Shown here in pieces: positions 1 to 11,800 of a stretch of DNA of 64,000 bases. Both the position numbers and the translations under genes were made by a program. The notes below the pieces were generated by a model. The model saw only the letters and a program-made list of their open reading frames with translations. It was not told the origin of the DNA and searched no databases. Every line of letters starts with the position of its first letter. Position 1 is the first letter of the stretch. Source of the stretch: Neurospora intermedia (Eukaryota; Ascomycota; Sordariomycetes; Sordariales; Sordariaceae); contig BTPP01000001.1 in NCBI GenBank assembly GCA_037102815.1, positions 2,691,001 through 2,755,000 on the forward strand, read 5' to 3'.

Positions 1-2314
1 TGCGCGGTAGATCAGATAACACTTCGTTCAGCTTGTCAGCGCCCTCGCCGAACCAGAGCGGCGACGGAGCGACGACATGCAGCCATCCAGCCCCTCTGCT
101 ACCAAAGAAAGAAAGAAAGAAAGAAAGGAATCATACCTCTACGCTCCCTCATGAGGGGTTAATGTACCTACCAACTACACAACATAGCGCTTTTCGAAAA
201 AAAAAAAAAAAAAAAATTTAAAAAAATTGGCATGGCTGGGAGATTGGAAACAGCAGGTGCCAACATAACATGGTAAGTGGACCACATTCGACCCAAGCTT
301 CTCTGCTGCCAAGCTCAGAGTTTGGGTGATCCCCCCTCCTGCAACTCCGAAAGTGAGGTGGTAACAAAGGAGCTTTTCATCCGCACTAGCGACCCGCCTA
401 CCGTAATCGTCGTGTGGATATCCTCAAATCCCATCGAGCTTGAAGCTCATCCAGGAGGCTGTGAACCTGCACTGGCAGCTTCAGCACGGGGGATTGGCTG
501 ATTCGAACACGAACGAAGCATCCAGATTCTCACAAAAAGTACGAGGCCCTGGGCGGGAGCGTGGCCCGCGCGTCTCTCGGGTACAATTGATTCTGAGTGG
601 GAGATCCCCAAGGTTCCCCCTTTGGTTTTCATGTCGTGAAACCATCTCCTCTTTGGGCAAGGCATCCCCCCAACGCCCGGGGGAGGTGCCGAGGCGCACA
701 AATGGGAAGCAGGCTAGGTAGCGGTAGGCAACCACCGTCATGGCTTCCCGCGCGTCTTTTCAGATGGGCCGTTTCAACATTTGCGAGCCGCAGAGGTATC
801 CAAGGTCGGTTCGTCGGATTTCTTGCTACCGATAAATCTTGGCGCTCGCAGTCTATGGGTTTTGGGGTGAAGCTTGGCGGCTCCAGCCATTGTCTGAAAG
901 GAAAGATAATGACAGCTGCACCTTGTCCACAGCACTAAAAAGTGAAGCTCCCTGGCCCTTGTCGGCGTCCACTTGCGCCATGTTGGACCGATCAACAGAG
1001 GCTAAAGAGCGCCGCAACAACCGCAACAGCCCCCACCCCATGCCGTCTCGCCGTATTCATCCACTCAATACGATCAATACGGGCCAGCCGCCGCGTCATG
1101 ATGGCAGGGACTCGGAAAGTTACCATGTTGAGTAAGTACCTACTGTCGCAGTACAAGCGAGCAAGGAAACGCCAGTCTGGACAGACCAATCCAGACCGCT
1201 GGAACATGGGCGGGAAAGTTGGAAGAACACACAAGTTGGGAGAAGAAGGAGCGAGGAGGATCTACTGTGGAAGGGATCAGGAAGAGTACTTACTTATCCC
1301 ATCATTAATTTTACCTATATCGTGAGGTGTGTATAGACCATACTTACTCCATAGTGGCAGAGGCAGGAACAACCTGTGAATAACTTAACACCAAAGGCAA
1401 CTGCGTGAAGAACAGAAGAAGGAACGAAAAGAAAGATAGCAAACTGAAAGTCGTTGAAGGTTCAGTTGTCTCACTCGGTACAAGTGCAACGTTGGCCAGG
1501 TAAGCATCACCCAGCAGCTTCCTTCGGTCACCCTTCAGTTCTTGCCCTTTCCGTTTTCCGCCAACTTCAGGTTTTCTGTCCCACCTCGCCATCCTCAACC
1601 AGTCTGATCGATGGCTCACAGTGAGCTCCTCCATCCCCTTCCTTCTCGGTGGACTTGGGGGTGGACTTGGGGGGGTTGCCCTGTTTTACCTCTTGTCTTG
1701 CTCAAGTTGGCTTGACTTGACCGGTAACGTTACTGTTCCAGCCAGCTCAGGCCATTATTTCCGTTCCGCATCTTCCTGGACAAGAAAGATACAAGAAGAC
1801 ACCGAGTCGGGACGATCACAGTGCTTACAATCGATGCAGGACGACCGCACTAAAATAGTCCCCCATTAACTGGCTTGCTGCAATCAAAAGTTCACTTCTC
1901 GTGGAGTCAGTCGATGAATCTCTGTTCTTGAGTTTCAAGTCCTGCAGCTTCTCGATACCTTGACCGCAATCTTCACTCCGGGACTTCCCAAGAACGGAAC
2001 CCCCAGCCCTGACGAGACTCCAGAACGGCCCCATCAGCCAACAGCTTGCAGACGATTCCATAGGGCAGCCACTTGGGATCGCCACACATCACCACCCGTT
2101 GACCATCTCCATTTGCTGCAGGACAAGGCCGCCCAGACTTACTCTTTTTCCTCGGCAAGCCACCATGGGACCGAACAAAACCCTCGAGATGCCCTCTTCC
2201 GGAGCCTCACTTCCCATCGTTGACGTTGAAAAGGCGGCATCAGAAGACGCAAGGACACGCTCGACGAGACCAGAGGACCAGAGGTTACCAACCAACACCA
2301 CTACCGACAACAAG
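1..2314. other. Intergenic / leader region
   Basis: No convincing gene is visible; the open frames are short, overlapping and of unbiased composition. It holds an AAAG-type microsatellite near 105-127 and a run of 20 A at 197-216. The last few hundred bases are probably the leader of the following gene. An in-frame ATG at 2165 could extend that protein by 50 residues. Confidence 0.6.
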
Positions 2315-3782
2315 ATGAACTCGTCGAGGCGCGCTCTCTTGAGCGTCACCCTGTGCCTCTTGTTCTTCTTCGGCTTGACATCGGCCGGACCATCGAAATG
2401 GCAGCAGAGGGTTCAGTGTCGTGAGGGAGCTGCATCAGCAGAGGGCGAGAGCTTCCAGTCCCTGCTGGATGCGGCATCGAAAGACTCTCTTCACAACATC
2501 CTTCACAAAGCATTTCCTGGGCGGTTCCAGCACGGAGTATGGGAGTCGGAGAAGCAAGCCATCGAGGCCGTTCACCGGGACAACGCCCCTCTTGCGACAG
2601 CAGTCTTGCGCATGGCCAAGCGTGATGACTCAAACACCACCATCGCTTCGTCAACTCAGCAACCGACGACTTCTCCGGCCTCATCCAGCGCTCAGGCTAC
2701 TTCGTCGTCAAGCTCCGCGCAGCAAGTCACCACCAGCTCTTCGTCATCGAGTGTACCTGCGCCCGAGCCGTCAACCACCACCCAGGCTCCTCCCGTCACC
2801 ATCACCACTACTTCGACCACTTCGACCACCCCGACCATTCCAACCACCACCTCGACCACTTCGATCAAGTCAACATCCTCCTCGGCACCTCAGGCTAGCC
2901 CCAGCTCAACTGGTACGTCCATGAGCGAGAGTGAGAGAACTCTCGTCCTGACATCAACATCGTCTTCTGCGTCTTCTGTGTCGTCTTCCGCGTCTTCTGT
3001 GTCGTCTTCCGAGCCGTCTTCTGAAGCCGGAGTGTCTTCCACCACTTCTTCTTCATCTGGTTCGTCGTCCACCTCATCCAGATCTTCTTCTTCTCTTGAA
3101 CCATCATCGTCATCCACTTCACCCACCACCACTTCATCTTCTGATGTCGTGCCATCCGTGTCGACGACAGCGTCGTCCACATCAGCTACGACCATCTCTT
3201 CTGGTTCGTCGTCCACGTCCACTTCACGTGTCACCTCTTCTTCTTCAATCACGTCCTCCACATCCCAGGAAGTATCAGCTTCCTCGGTCACTGTGGTTAC
3301 GTCGGTGTCACTTCTTTACTGTAAATCCTCATGCATCCCCTTGACCTTATCCATGAAGACACTCCGGCGCTCAGGGCTCGGTTTATCTTGTAGTCTTGAG
3401 AACATTCACTAACACGGAAGTCTTAGTCTCTTCAACCACCTTGAGCACCACCTCCAAGGCCAAGCCCCAGACAACCGAGCAACCACCACAGACCACCCAG
3501 CAGCCTCAACAACCCAATGAGCCCATGATCCCCAGCTCCAAGGTCATCGTCCAGACTTTGACCTCAACCTCGGACGGCGTCGAAGTCGTCGTGACCCAGA
3601 CCAGCACCGTCCGCGTCGATCTTACCCCTACAGCGGGCGCCGGCACCACCAGGGCGTCTCCCAGCCTTCAGACCGAGAATGCGGGCTCTTCTCTCCAGCA
3701 GCAGCCGGCATCGGGGCGGTGGCTGATGGTCGTTGAGTCTGTCGTGTTGGGGGCGCTGTTGTTCGGCTTTGCTCTTGCTTGA
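2315..3782 (+). CDS. Ser/Thr-rich GPI-anchored cell-surface protein
   Basis: Two exons, 2315-3320 and 3427-3782, joined in phase 1; the intron has donor GTAAAT, branch ACTAAC near 3407 and acceptor TTAG. An acceptor at 3420 would also keep the frame. The product is 453 residues. It opens with a signal peptide (MNSSRRALLSVTLCLLFFFG), followed by about 90 ordinary residues, then a long Ser/Thr/Pro-rich region likely to be heavily O-glycosylated. It ends in a short hydrophobic tail (VVLGALLFGFALA) right at the stop, the pattern of a GPI signal. The start at 2315 was chosen because it places the signal peptide at the N-terminus; ATG 2165 is in frame but would bury it. The role is inferred to be at the wall or plasma membrane; the N-terminal part matches no family I recognise. 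Confidence 0.82.
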
Positions 3783-5123
3783 ACGCGAGCGCGATTGAAG
3801 TTACTTTTTTTTTCTATTCCGTCTTGGTATATGGGTTTTGGCTTTGGCTTTGGCCTTTCAAATTTGCGTTTCGTTTGCCTTAGCACTGCATTGCGTCGGT
3901 TACTTACGTCTACGTCACTTACATTCTTTTTCTGTTGTTCTTGCATTCCAGGGTTTACAACAACACCACGCACACATACACACTTATACACAGGCATTCA
4001 TTTCTGCGGCGGCGCGCTGCCGTCGTCGCGATGTATGTCCACATTCTTTTTTCCTGGGACAAAAAAGGGCATTTGTTTACCGATACTTGGTGACAAAGGT
4101 GGAAGGAGGCAATTTGGTAATTTGGTATAGGGAACGGTTCATGCATAGAGATTTGGTTAGGCTATCTACAGTTTTGGAACAGGATAATTTGTGGTCTGTA
4201 CGATGTGCAGGCAGGACAAAAGGGGCGAGCTAAGTTGTCACTGGGTGACCATCAAGAAGTGGGACACGCGGTAAAGGAGGAATGGTTGGATGGGATATAG
4301 GTTTATACATAAGAACGGACAACGTGTGTACATAGTAGTCTGGATGGTATGATGGAATGAATTAGAAATGATCATCAACATTGTTGAGACTGGTACCGTA
4401 AAACACACTCGTTGATGTGAATCCGACAAATGTCTAGCAAGAGAACAAGGAACCAGGCTCAGGACAAGAACACATGGAGTTAACACCATCACGAGTAAGA
4501 ACAGCTGAGATTGACGTCCAGCTCGTATGAACGTAAGATGGTGTAGAAAGAATTCTGATTGGTATCATGGATCGTTGTTATAAATAGAAACCTCGTGAAT
4601 ATCTGCAGCCTCTCGGGGCATTCCCATTTCCATTCAAATGCTGCCCCGCCATAAGATCAACTGTCATCACATCAACCACCCTTCTCACTTCGTCAAGTCT
4701 GGAACAATTGACATGCCAGAGTCTGACGAGAACATGTCTTCTGACCCGACTCTGTCAGCCTTTACATTGGTCCGCCAGCAGTGGCATCCGCGAAGTGTTC
4801 CCGGTTTAACTGGATGTCTGACATCTTGCCACCGGGTCCTGAATTCCAATTCACCGGACACGCGAGCATCGGGCCATCAGCCCTTCTTCGTCTTCTCTCT
4901 TGTCTGTCCCGTATCTGGTATGCCAGTGGATGCCACGTCTTTCTAGGTGGTGGGCAAAGTGGGCAGTTGCCGGTTGATGTGCATTCCGCAAGCCACATAC
5001 CATATACCACATACCAGCCCAGGCATCCTCGGGCTGGCTTCCCCTTCGTCTCTTGTCGCTTGGATTTCCTGTCTTCCTTTCTCTCTCTCGCTCTCTCTCT
5101 CTTTGTTGGTGCTCGCCGCTTTT
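3783..5123. other. Intergenic region
   Basis: Convergent space between the GPI protein gene and the FAM32A-like gene. The left part should hold the 3' UTR of the former. CT-rich repeats lie at 5079-5103. A TATAAATA element at 4579-4586 precedes a short open frame, listed separately with low confidence. Confidence 0.5.
4638..4946 (+). CDS. Orphan open frame, doubtful
   Basis: A 102-codon frame starting with ATG, 52 bases downstream of TATAAATA, in a stretch that looks like a promoter followed by a pyrimidine-rich leader. The product has no recognisable domain, signal or bias. It ends shortly before the 3' end of the opposite-strand FAM32A-like gene. It could be a non-coding transcript or chance; kept only because of the upstream TATA context. 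Confidence 0.15.
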   Translation: MLPRHKINCHHINHPSHFVKSGTIDMPESDENMSSDPTLSAFTLVRQQWHPRSVPGLTGCLTSCHRVLNSNSPDTRASGHQPFFVFSLVCPVSGMPVDATSF

Positions 5124-5716
5124 TCAACCAGGTCCAATCTTGGGCATGTCATGATGCTCGCTCAAGCGGGACAAGTGCGCGTTCAACTCCTCCACGCGCT
5201 GCTTGTGTGTCTTGAGCAGCTCGGGGCGGACGCGGCCGGATTCCATCATTTCTTTTAGCTGTTTTTGGATAACAGAAAGGTTAGTGTCACTCAGGCTTGC
5301 AAGATCATGCTATGGTGCGCTAGGCTCGTTGGGCAACGAAAGAGGGAGGATAAAAGAACAAAAAAAAAAAGACGTACCCTCTTCCTCTTGGCCTCCAAGA
5401 ACCTCCTCTCCGCCTCAGTTTTCGTCTCGTCGTCTTCTTCCCTTTCTTGACTTTGGCTTGTTGCTCTTCTCGTTCGTTCCTCATCTTGGTTGTCTACTAC
5501 GTCTGCGCCTAAACTCTCCGAGTCTCTCTTTTGTAGCTGCTTCTCGTCATCATCGTTATTGCTGGTTACTGGCGACTTGCTGTCGCCGGTCGATAGGTTC
5601 TTCTCCAGGTCGGTCTTGTCCTTCTTCTTCTTGTGTTTCTTGACTTTACCCCCGGCCACGACGCCCTTGAGCTTGAGAGGCCCGCGGGCAACAGTGGAAT
5701 AGTCGTCTGAGGGCAT
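5124..5716 (-). CDS. FAM32A-like (DUF1754) nuclear protein
   Basis: Two exons read on the minus strand: 5716-5378 and 5258-5124, phase 0, with donor GTACGT, branch CACTAAC near 5282 and acceptor CAG. The 157-residue product has the family layout: N-terminal DDYSTVARGPLKLKG, a Lys-rich stretch (KKHKKKKDK), an acidic low-complexity middle, then TEAERRFLEAKRKR and the conserved C-terminus HKQRVEELNAHLSRLSEHHD ending MPKIGPG. Without the second exon the hallmark C-terminus is lost, so splicing is required. FAM32A is known in animals as a nuclear, late-stage spliceosome component; the same role here is inference. Assignment is strong from both termini. Confidence 0.93.
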
Positions 5717-7436
5717 CGTTTTGGAGCGGGCGCACGTCGCGCGCGCGCGGGGCTCGAAGGTGGGATCAGATGTTGCAGTTGGTACTGTGGGAAGTTCGCA
5801 CTTCGCAATTGGGCGCGCGATGTGTTGCGAATTGGGTTATGAGTGATAGATTCGTAGACAGGCTTCGGTCGCAAATGAGACACCGTGTTTGAGTAGATGG
5901 AGGAGGATTATCAAGAGTTGTATTTGTTCAGCTACGGATGGATTCGCAATTAGGTCGTCGAGGTTCTCGTCGGTTCTTTGAAGCGAAGCCCAGACGACGA
6001 GGGTCAGGGACGGACAGCGACCGCTTGGCGTGAGCAACTCCGTCGCTTTGCTGCATTAGTTGCGTTGCGGAAGGCAGGGGGCGGTAGCGGCAGCGGCAGG
6101 CATCTTCACGAGCCACAAGCAATCTGTACGACCACGCGAAAGCCACATTCTCACCAGCCATAGCCCCACGCAAAAACGGTCTAGCCCCCACCAGAAAATC
6201 TGGCGGGCCAGTGGGGCGCTCCTCCCAACAGTGAGGGTATAAAACCAATCTCGGCCGCACCTCTTTTGAAGCTTCTTTTTCTTCTTTTTTTTTCCTTAGA
6301 TCAAAAAGTATACACGAAGCTGCCACGACCTTCACTAGTACCAACGGTGTCGAGTTGCCTGGGGTCCTCTTTAGGACTCCGCGCTTCGGAGATAGATATT
6401 CCTTGATAGGAAGTTTCACGCCCTTTACACTGTGGGCGATGAAGTGCTGATAGATTGGAGACATTCCCACTTGCCCAAGTGTTATTTTCTGCTTGGGCAA
6501 GTTGACACGATCTGGGGGGTTCTGCTTTTTGTGATGACTGCTTTTGCACGACGCTCATGTTAAGAGCTAGCTGAGCTGCCTTGTTCGCATTTGTGATTGC
6601 AGTGTTGCTGTGTCCATTCCGTCGATGTCTGTCGAAGTTTGTTGCCTGAGTTGAGGAACTTGGTGTGCACGATCCATACCATCCGTGCACTTGATCACCA
6701 CTTTCTGTCGAGTTGCAAACCTCCCAGGACACGGACTTCACGATGCTATGCCAGGGCCCATGAGATGTTGAGGATATTACGCACACGCGTACACTGCTTG
6801 CTGTCAAATGCACAGAATTCCTTGTTTTGATGGTATTTGTTGTTGAACCTACTCAGATTCGGAGTCACGTTTGCCGTTCGATGCTCTTAATTTCACAATC
6901 TCAGTCCTCTCCAGGAACCTCACCACTGATGGCGCAAATTGTTCCCAGATGACGCTACGATATGCTCGGCATGCTCTCGAAATCTGCCGGGCGCATGGCC
7001 TTGACCATCATCTGTACGGCATCGATTTGGGCAACAGCTGAGGAGGTGAGACACCAACCGGAGATTCGGAATGCGGGTAATGTCCTCCCATTCCACAACC
7101 ACCACCACCGGCCGGCGAGATGGCTGGCGAGAAATGTTTCCGGGCTGTGCTCTCGGTCAACAATGGGCGTAAACACTGCACATGGAACTCAAGTGAGCGA
7201 GGTACAAGATCACAACGACGAGTCGTAGCGGTATAAGACCTTGGATGATGGTAACCGTCTCATACCCCTTCCTGTTCTCTCTCTCTCCATCCCATCGTTC
7301 TGCACCGAACAGTCACTCGTTAGTCCAGTGAGCCTACACTCGAACAGTCTCCTATAATCCCAAGTATCTCTTTCTTTGTCCTCTTAGCTTTTGCATATCA
7401 ACCTCAAGTATATCTTTAATCACTTTTACATACAAA
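5717..7436. other. Intergenic region
   Basis: About 1.7 kb between the divergent FAM32A-like gene and the small GPI-tailed gene. No supported gene. It contains a 23-bp word at 5980-6002 that recurs exactly inside the ZNG1-type gene. A GTATAAG element at 7231-7237 lies about 200 bases before the next start codon, and a CT-rich leader follows. Confidence 0.5.
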
Positions 7437-8065
7437 ATGGAGTAAGTCGAGCCAGGAGCCCTCACGACACCAAGAAACCCATCACTAACATATATCATCA
7501 CAGCTCCTGGGGCGCTCCCGTATCAGCAGCCGCGGCTGCCATGTCCGCTGCTCCAGCCGCCGCTTCCCACGGCCCTCTCACCTCCGCCACCTTCTGGTCT
7601 TGCGATGCCGAGCCCATCGAGACTCAAACCGCCGCCCCCGTCTTCACCACCGAATACTGCGTCACCCTCCCTACTCCCTGCCACCACGGTCCCGGCCCTT
7701 GCCATGCCACTTACACCGTCACCGAAGAGTGCACCGGCGACCGGGACTCATGGGCCCAGCCCACGGGAGTCATGCCTCCCGGATTCGTCGTGACTACCGT
7801 CACGGATTGCAATGCCTGCCATGGCGGACCTACCCAGACCTTCACGATGCCGACTCAGAGTCCTATGCCAACCAATGTTGGCCCTTCCTCGGGACCGGGC
7901 CCTCAGCCGACCATGTCTACTAGTGTTGTGGTGATGGTGCCGTCGCAGACTGGTGGACAGATGCCGGTTCAGACGGCTGGTGCGCCGCCGGCGAGGACGA
8001 TGAATTTGAAGACGAGCGTGGGACTGTTGGTTGGTGCGGCGTTGGCGTTGTTTAACTTTGCTTAA
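7437..8065 (+). CDS. Small Cys-containing protein with GPI-like tail
   Basis: Reconstructed as a 5-nt first coding exon (7437-7441, ATGGA), a 62-nt intron (donor GTAAGT, CACTAAC branch, CACAG acceptor) and exon 7504-8065, giving 188 residues. Unspliced, the same ATG reads only Met-Glu-stop, so either the splice is used or translation starts at ATG 7540. The body has paired Cys/Thr-Val motifs (TTEYCVTLPTPC, CHATYTVTEEC, TTVTDCNAC) reminiscent of fungal wall proteins such as CCG-6. A Pro/Ser/Thr linker follows, then a terminal hydrophobic segment (VGLLVGAALALFNFA) like a GPI signal. The N-terminus is Ala-rich (PVSAAAAAMSAAPAAA) but lacks a classical charged n-region, which is odd for a GPI protein. 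A wall location is inference. Confidence 0.7.
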
Positions 8066-8815
8066 GCCAAGCAAACTTTCGATGTTTTCTTTTTCAGGCG
8101 TCTTGAACGACTATCATTCTGGGTTCGGGTTCTTTGATTCTGGTATACGCATAATTCCCTCTTTGGATCTTCGGATTTAGTTTTATGACTAATAGGATAT
8201 GAATACTAAAACATCTGTTTGATGAGACGGTCAGCAAGTGGATGTGTGAAACTGATAGATTCTGTAAAGTGACTAAATCAAACCTGCAGGTAATGGGGTG
8301 GGTTGCAGCGGGCGGAAACAATGTCTATTGGAATAAGCGATCCTTTCTGAAGCCCATGAGGTGTGCTCGAATTGACAGCTTCTTCGCACCAAGTTATGTC
8401 AACGAGTCCATGACTCATTTTGTCGATGTCAACAAACTTCAGGACTGTGATGTGACATGTGAAGTAACAAGAGTCTACCACATGAACAGAAGGGAAGAAT
8501 ATAGAGCCAACAATCAGGAGCCGGATAGTGCTTACGCGGACAGCTACGTACTGGAAGGCCGAGAACGCGTAGGCCTTCGGCCAAGATTACATTCACCTTC
8601 CTAATCTGGATCAACAAACAAGCCTGATGTTGTCGTTGGCCGCTGCCGCGCAAGCGCTATCATTCTCCCGTGCCAGGGGGGCAGCAGCTCAATCCGTACT
8701 TCTAATATGTTGAGCAACGTATAAGATATCTGAGGCATCTCATTTGAACAGAAGAAAATGAAGGCATTCGCATCCTCATCCTCACCAACTTGATAGAGAG
8801 GCGCGAACCAACATC
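8066..8815. other. Intergenic region
   Basis: 750 bases between two plus-strand genes: the 3' UTR of the small GPI-tailed gene and the promoter of the ABCC gene. I see no further gene or clear element. Confidence 0.5.
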
Positions 8816-11800
8816 ATGGCATCAACACTGCCCGGCGGCGATGCCTGTCCCTTCGGACTTGAGGCAGACCGACAGTTCGGTCCCCGGGTCGATGCAGCAT
8901 GTCGAGAGTTTGACTTTACCCTGCTCTTCGAAGATGGCTTCTTCATGCTTCTTCCAACTGTTGTGTTCCTCTTTTTTGTTCCATGGCGATTTTGGTCGTT
9001 ATGGAAGAGTCCAGTTAAACTCACTTCAAGGCGGTTGGCTATTGGAAAACTGGTAGGTTCCGTTCCGTTCAGTTCTTCACTACCATCACCACAAACACGA
9101 GTCCAAATTCACAGCTGACATCTATCGCAGACGCTCCTCTCCGCGCTCTTTACCCTCCACGTCCTCAACACCATCTACACCACCAAATCTCTTCGTACTA
9201 CCCTCTCCCTCCCCGCCACCCTCCTAACCACCATCTCCCTCCTCTCGTCCGCCCTCCTCTCCCTCCTCGAAGACCAACGTACCATCCACCCCTCCGATCT
9301 CCTGGTGATCTACTTCTCCGCCTCCACCATCCTCTTCATCCCGCGCCTTCGCACCCTTTACCTTCTCCATCCTTCCTCCAGTTCCAGTTCCCTCGCTAGC
9401 CCTATCAACCCCATCCCCCACTTGTTGGCCCTCCAAGTCCTCTGGACCCTCATCTTCGCACTTACCGCCTTCGTCGCCGTCACTGAGTCCCTCGGCAAAT
9501 TCACGCTTCTCCAGCCGCGGTACAAACACATCGTCGTCACCAAGGAGCAAACAGCCGGGTTTTGGAGCCGTGGGTTCTTTGCTTGGTTACTACCGTTCTT
9601 GCAGGTGGGGTATAAGAAGACTTTGGAGATGGGGGATATTCCAGGGGTGGATGGGGAGTTGAGGGTGGAGAGCGCGGGGGGTGAAATGGAGGAGGTTTTT
9701 AGGAGGTTGCTACTACTGGCACAAGAAAGACAGGAGGCGAAGAGCGGGAACGGTGGGAAGCAAGGAAAGGCAGAGGAAGCTGGGGGGAAGAAGAAGAAAG
9801 GGTGGATGTTGATCCGCGCGGCATATGAGGCGAACAAATGGCCTTTTTGGTCGGCGGTGGTGCCGAGGTTGGCGTTGTTGGGGTTTAGTCTCTGTCAACC
9901 GTTCTTGATTGAGGCGGTTGTTGGATATTTGGCTTCGAGAGAGCGGAAGGAGGGAGAGCGTGGGGATGAAGAGATTGAGGAGCCGCAGCCGGAATATTTT
10001 GGGAGAGCGTTGGTGGGCGGGTTTGTGTTGTTGTATGTTGGTATTGCTGTGAGTGATACTACCTATCACAATACTCTTTCATGGGTTGAACACCGCTAAC
10101 TGCTGACGTGATGGGTATAGGTTTCAAGAGCGATATACTGGCGACAAACGAACCGGATGATTGCTCGACTCCGCTCAGGTCTTATCGCCATGGTTTATCA
10201 GCATACCACTGTTCTTCGGGCCGTTGACGTCAAGGACTCTGCAGCAGTCACTCTGATGGGAACGGATGTGGAACGTATTGTCACGAGTATCAAGAATGTT
10301 CATGAGCTGTGGGCATCTATACCGGGCGTTAGCATTGCCATCTGGTTGTTGGCTCGCCAGGTATCGTATGCTGCCATCGTTCCACTGGTGATCTGCCTGG
10401 GTAAGTTGAGCTCTCCTAAGCGGCTCTCTGATCTCTTTTCTACATATCCTACTTTACGATGGGACAGATAAGCTGATATCAGACTTAACCTTTCACAGTA
10501 TGCGTCGTCGGAGCATCCTTCATCGGAGCAGGCACCGGGCCTGCACAAGTAGCATGGAATGAGCGAGTCCAAAAGCGAGTCGCCGTCACGGCCAACATGC
10601 TCGGTGACATGAAAGCCGTCAAGATGTTGGGACTTACCGGCGTACTAGGTAATGTCATCGAGGGCTTACGCAGAGCCGAGCTGAAGACTTCAGAGAAGTT
10701 CCGCAAATATTTGCTTTGGAATATCGAAGTCTGTAAGTCAATACCTACTCCCGCCACACCGGCCGACAAGACTAGATTCGGGCCATGAAGCTAACCTACG
10801 CATAGCCAACGCCCCAGGAAATGGTGTCGCCCCCTACGCGACTTTCGTCGTCTACGGCATCATGTCGGCAGTGAAGAAAGACCAAAACCTACTAGCAGCA
10901 CAAGCTTTCGCCTCTCTCTCGCTCATTAACTTGTTAACAACCCCTTTGCTTATGTTCTGTCAAGCTTTCCCAGCTGCCATGCAGGCCGTGGCGTGTTTTG
11001 GCCGGATTGAGACATACCTATCTAAACAGGAGTTAAAACAATCGGATCTATCCTCGGTTGAGGACAGGGAACGGTCTGTGGGAGCCTCTTTTGAGAGTGG
11101 CACAGAGCTAAGAAGCGTGGTGGGCTCGAGAACGTTGGCCCGTGAAACGACACCCGGGGCACTCGCCTCGTTTGCAGCTGCGGATATCTCCTGGTCAGCA
11201 AATACCATCGAGCCAGTACTTCAAGGTGTAAACTTGACTATCAAGCCGGGGTTCACGGCAGTTATTGGTCCAGTTGGTTCAGGGAAGTCCACGCTTCTGG
11301 AGAGCTTGGTAGGAGAGACGACTTTGCAGCGAGGATCTGTCACCACCAACTTCTCCCGTGCAGCTTTCTGCCCACAAGCAGCCTGGCTCATAAACGATAC
11401 CATCCGACACAACATCACCGGTAGCAGCGAGGACTTCGAGATTGACCAGAAATGGTACAGTTTGTGTCTTCTATCGTGCGGACTCCGTCGTGATCTCGAC
11501 GGTATGGCAGCGGGTGACCAAACAGTCGTCGGAACGAATGGCTCTTCGTTGAGCGGAGGGCAGCGGCAAAGAGTAGCCCTCACCAGAGCTGTATATTCCC
11601 GTGCTCCTGTTATTATCCTCGACGATGTTATGAGTGGCCTGGATCCTGCGACTTCTAAGGATATTGCCACAAGATTGTTTAGCAGGCAAGGCCATCTTCG
11701 TAAGGCGGGTGTCTCGGTTGTACTTGCAACTCATAATAGTAAGTCTCTTCCTTACACCATCACATCACCGCGTTATTAATTGGATTTCCAGAGCGTCTTC

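Noticed and set aside
2890-3291. Acidic 133-codon frame antisense to the Ser/Thr-rich GPI protein
   Set aside because: A reverse-strand effect of TCT/TCG-rich serine codons.
5928-6500. 190-codon minus-strand frame between the FAM32A-like and GPI-tailed genes
   Set aside because: Composition is unbiased and no domain is recognised; the 23-bp shared word is the only notable part.
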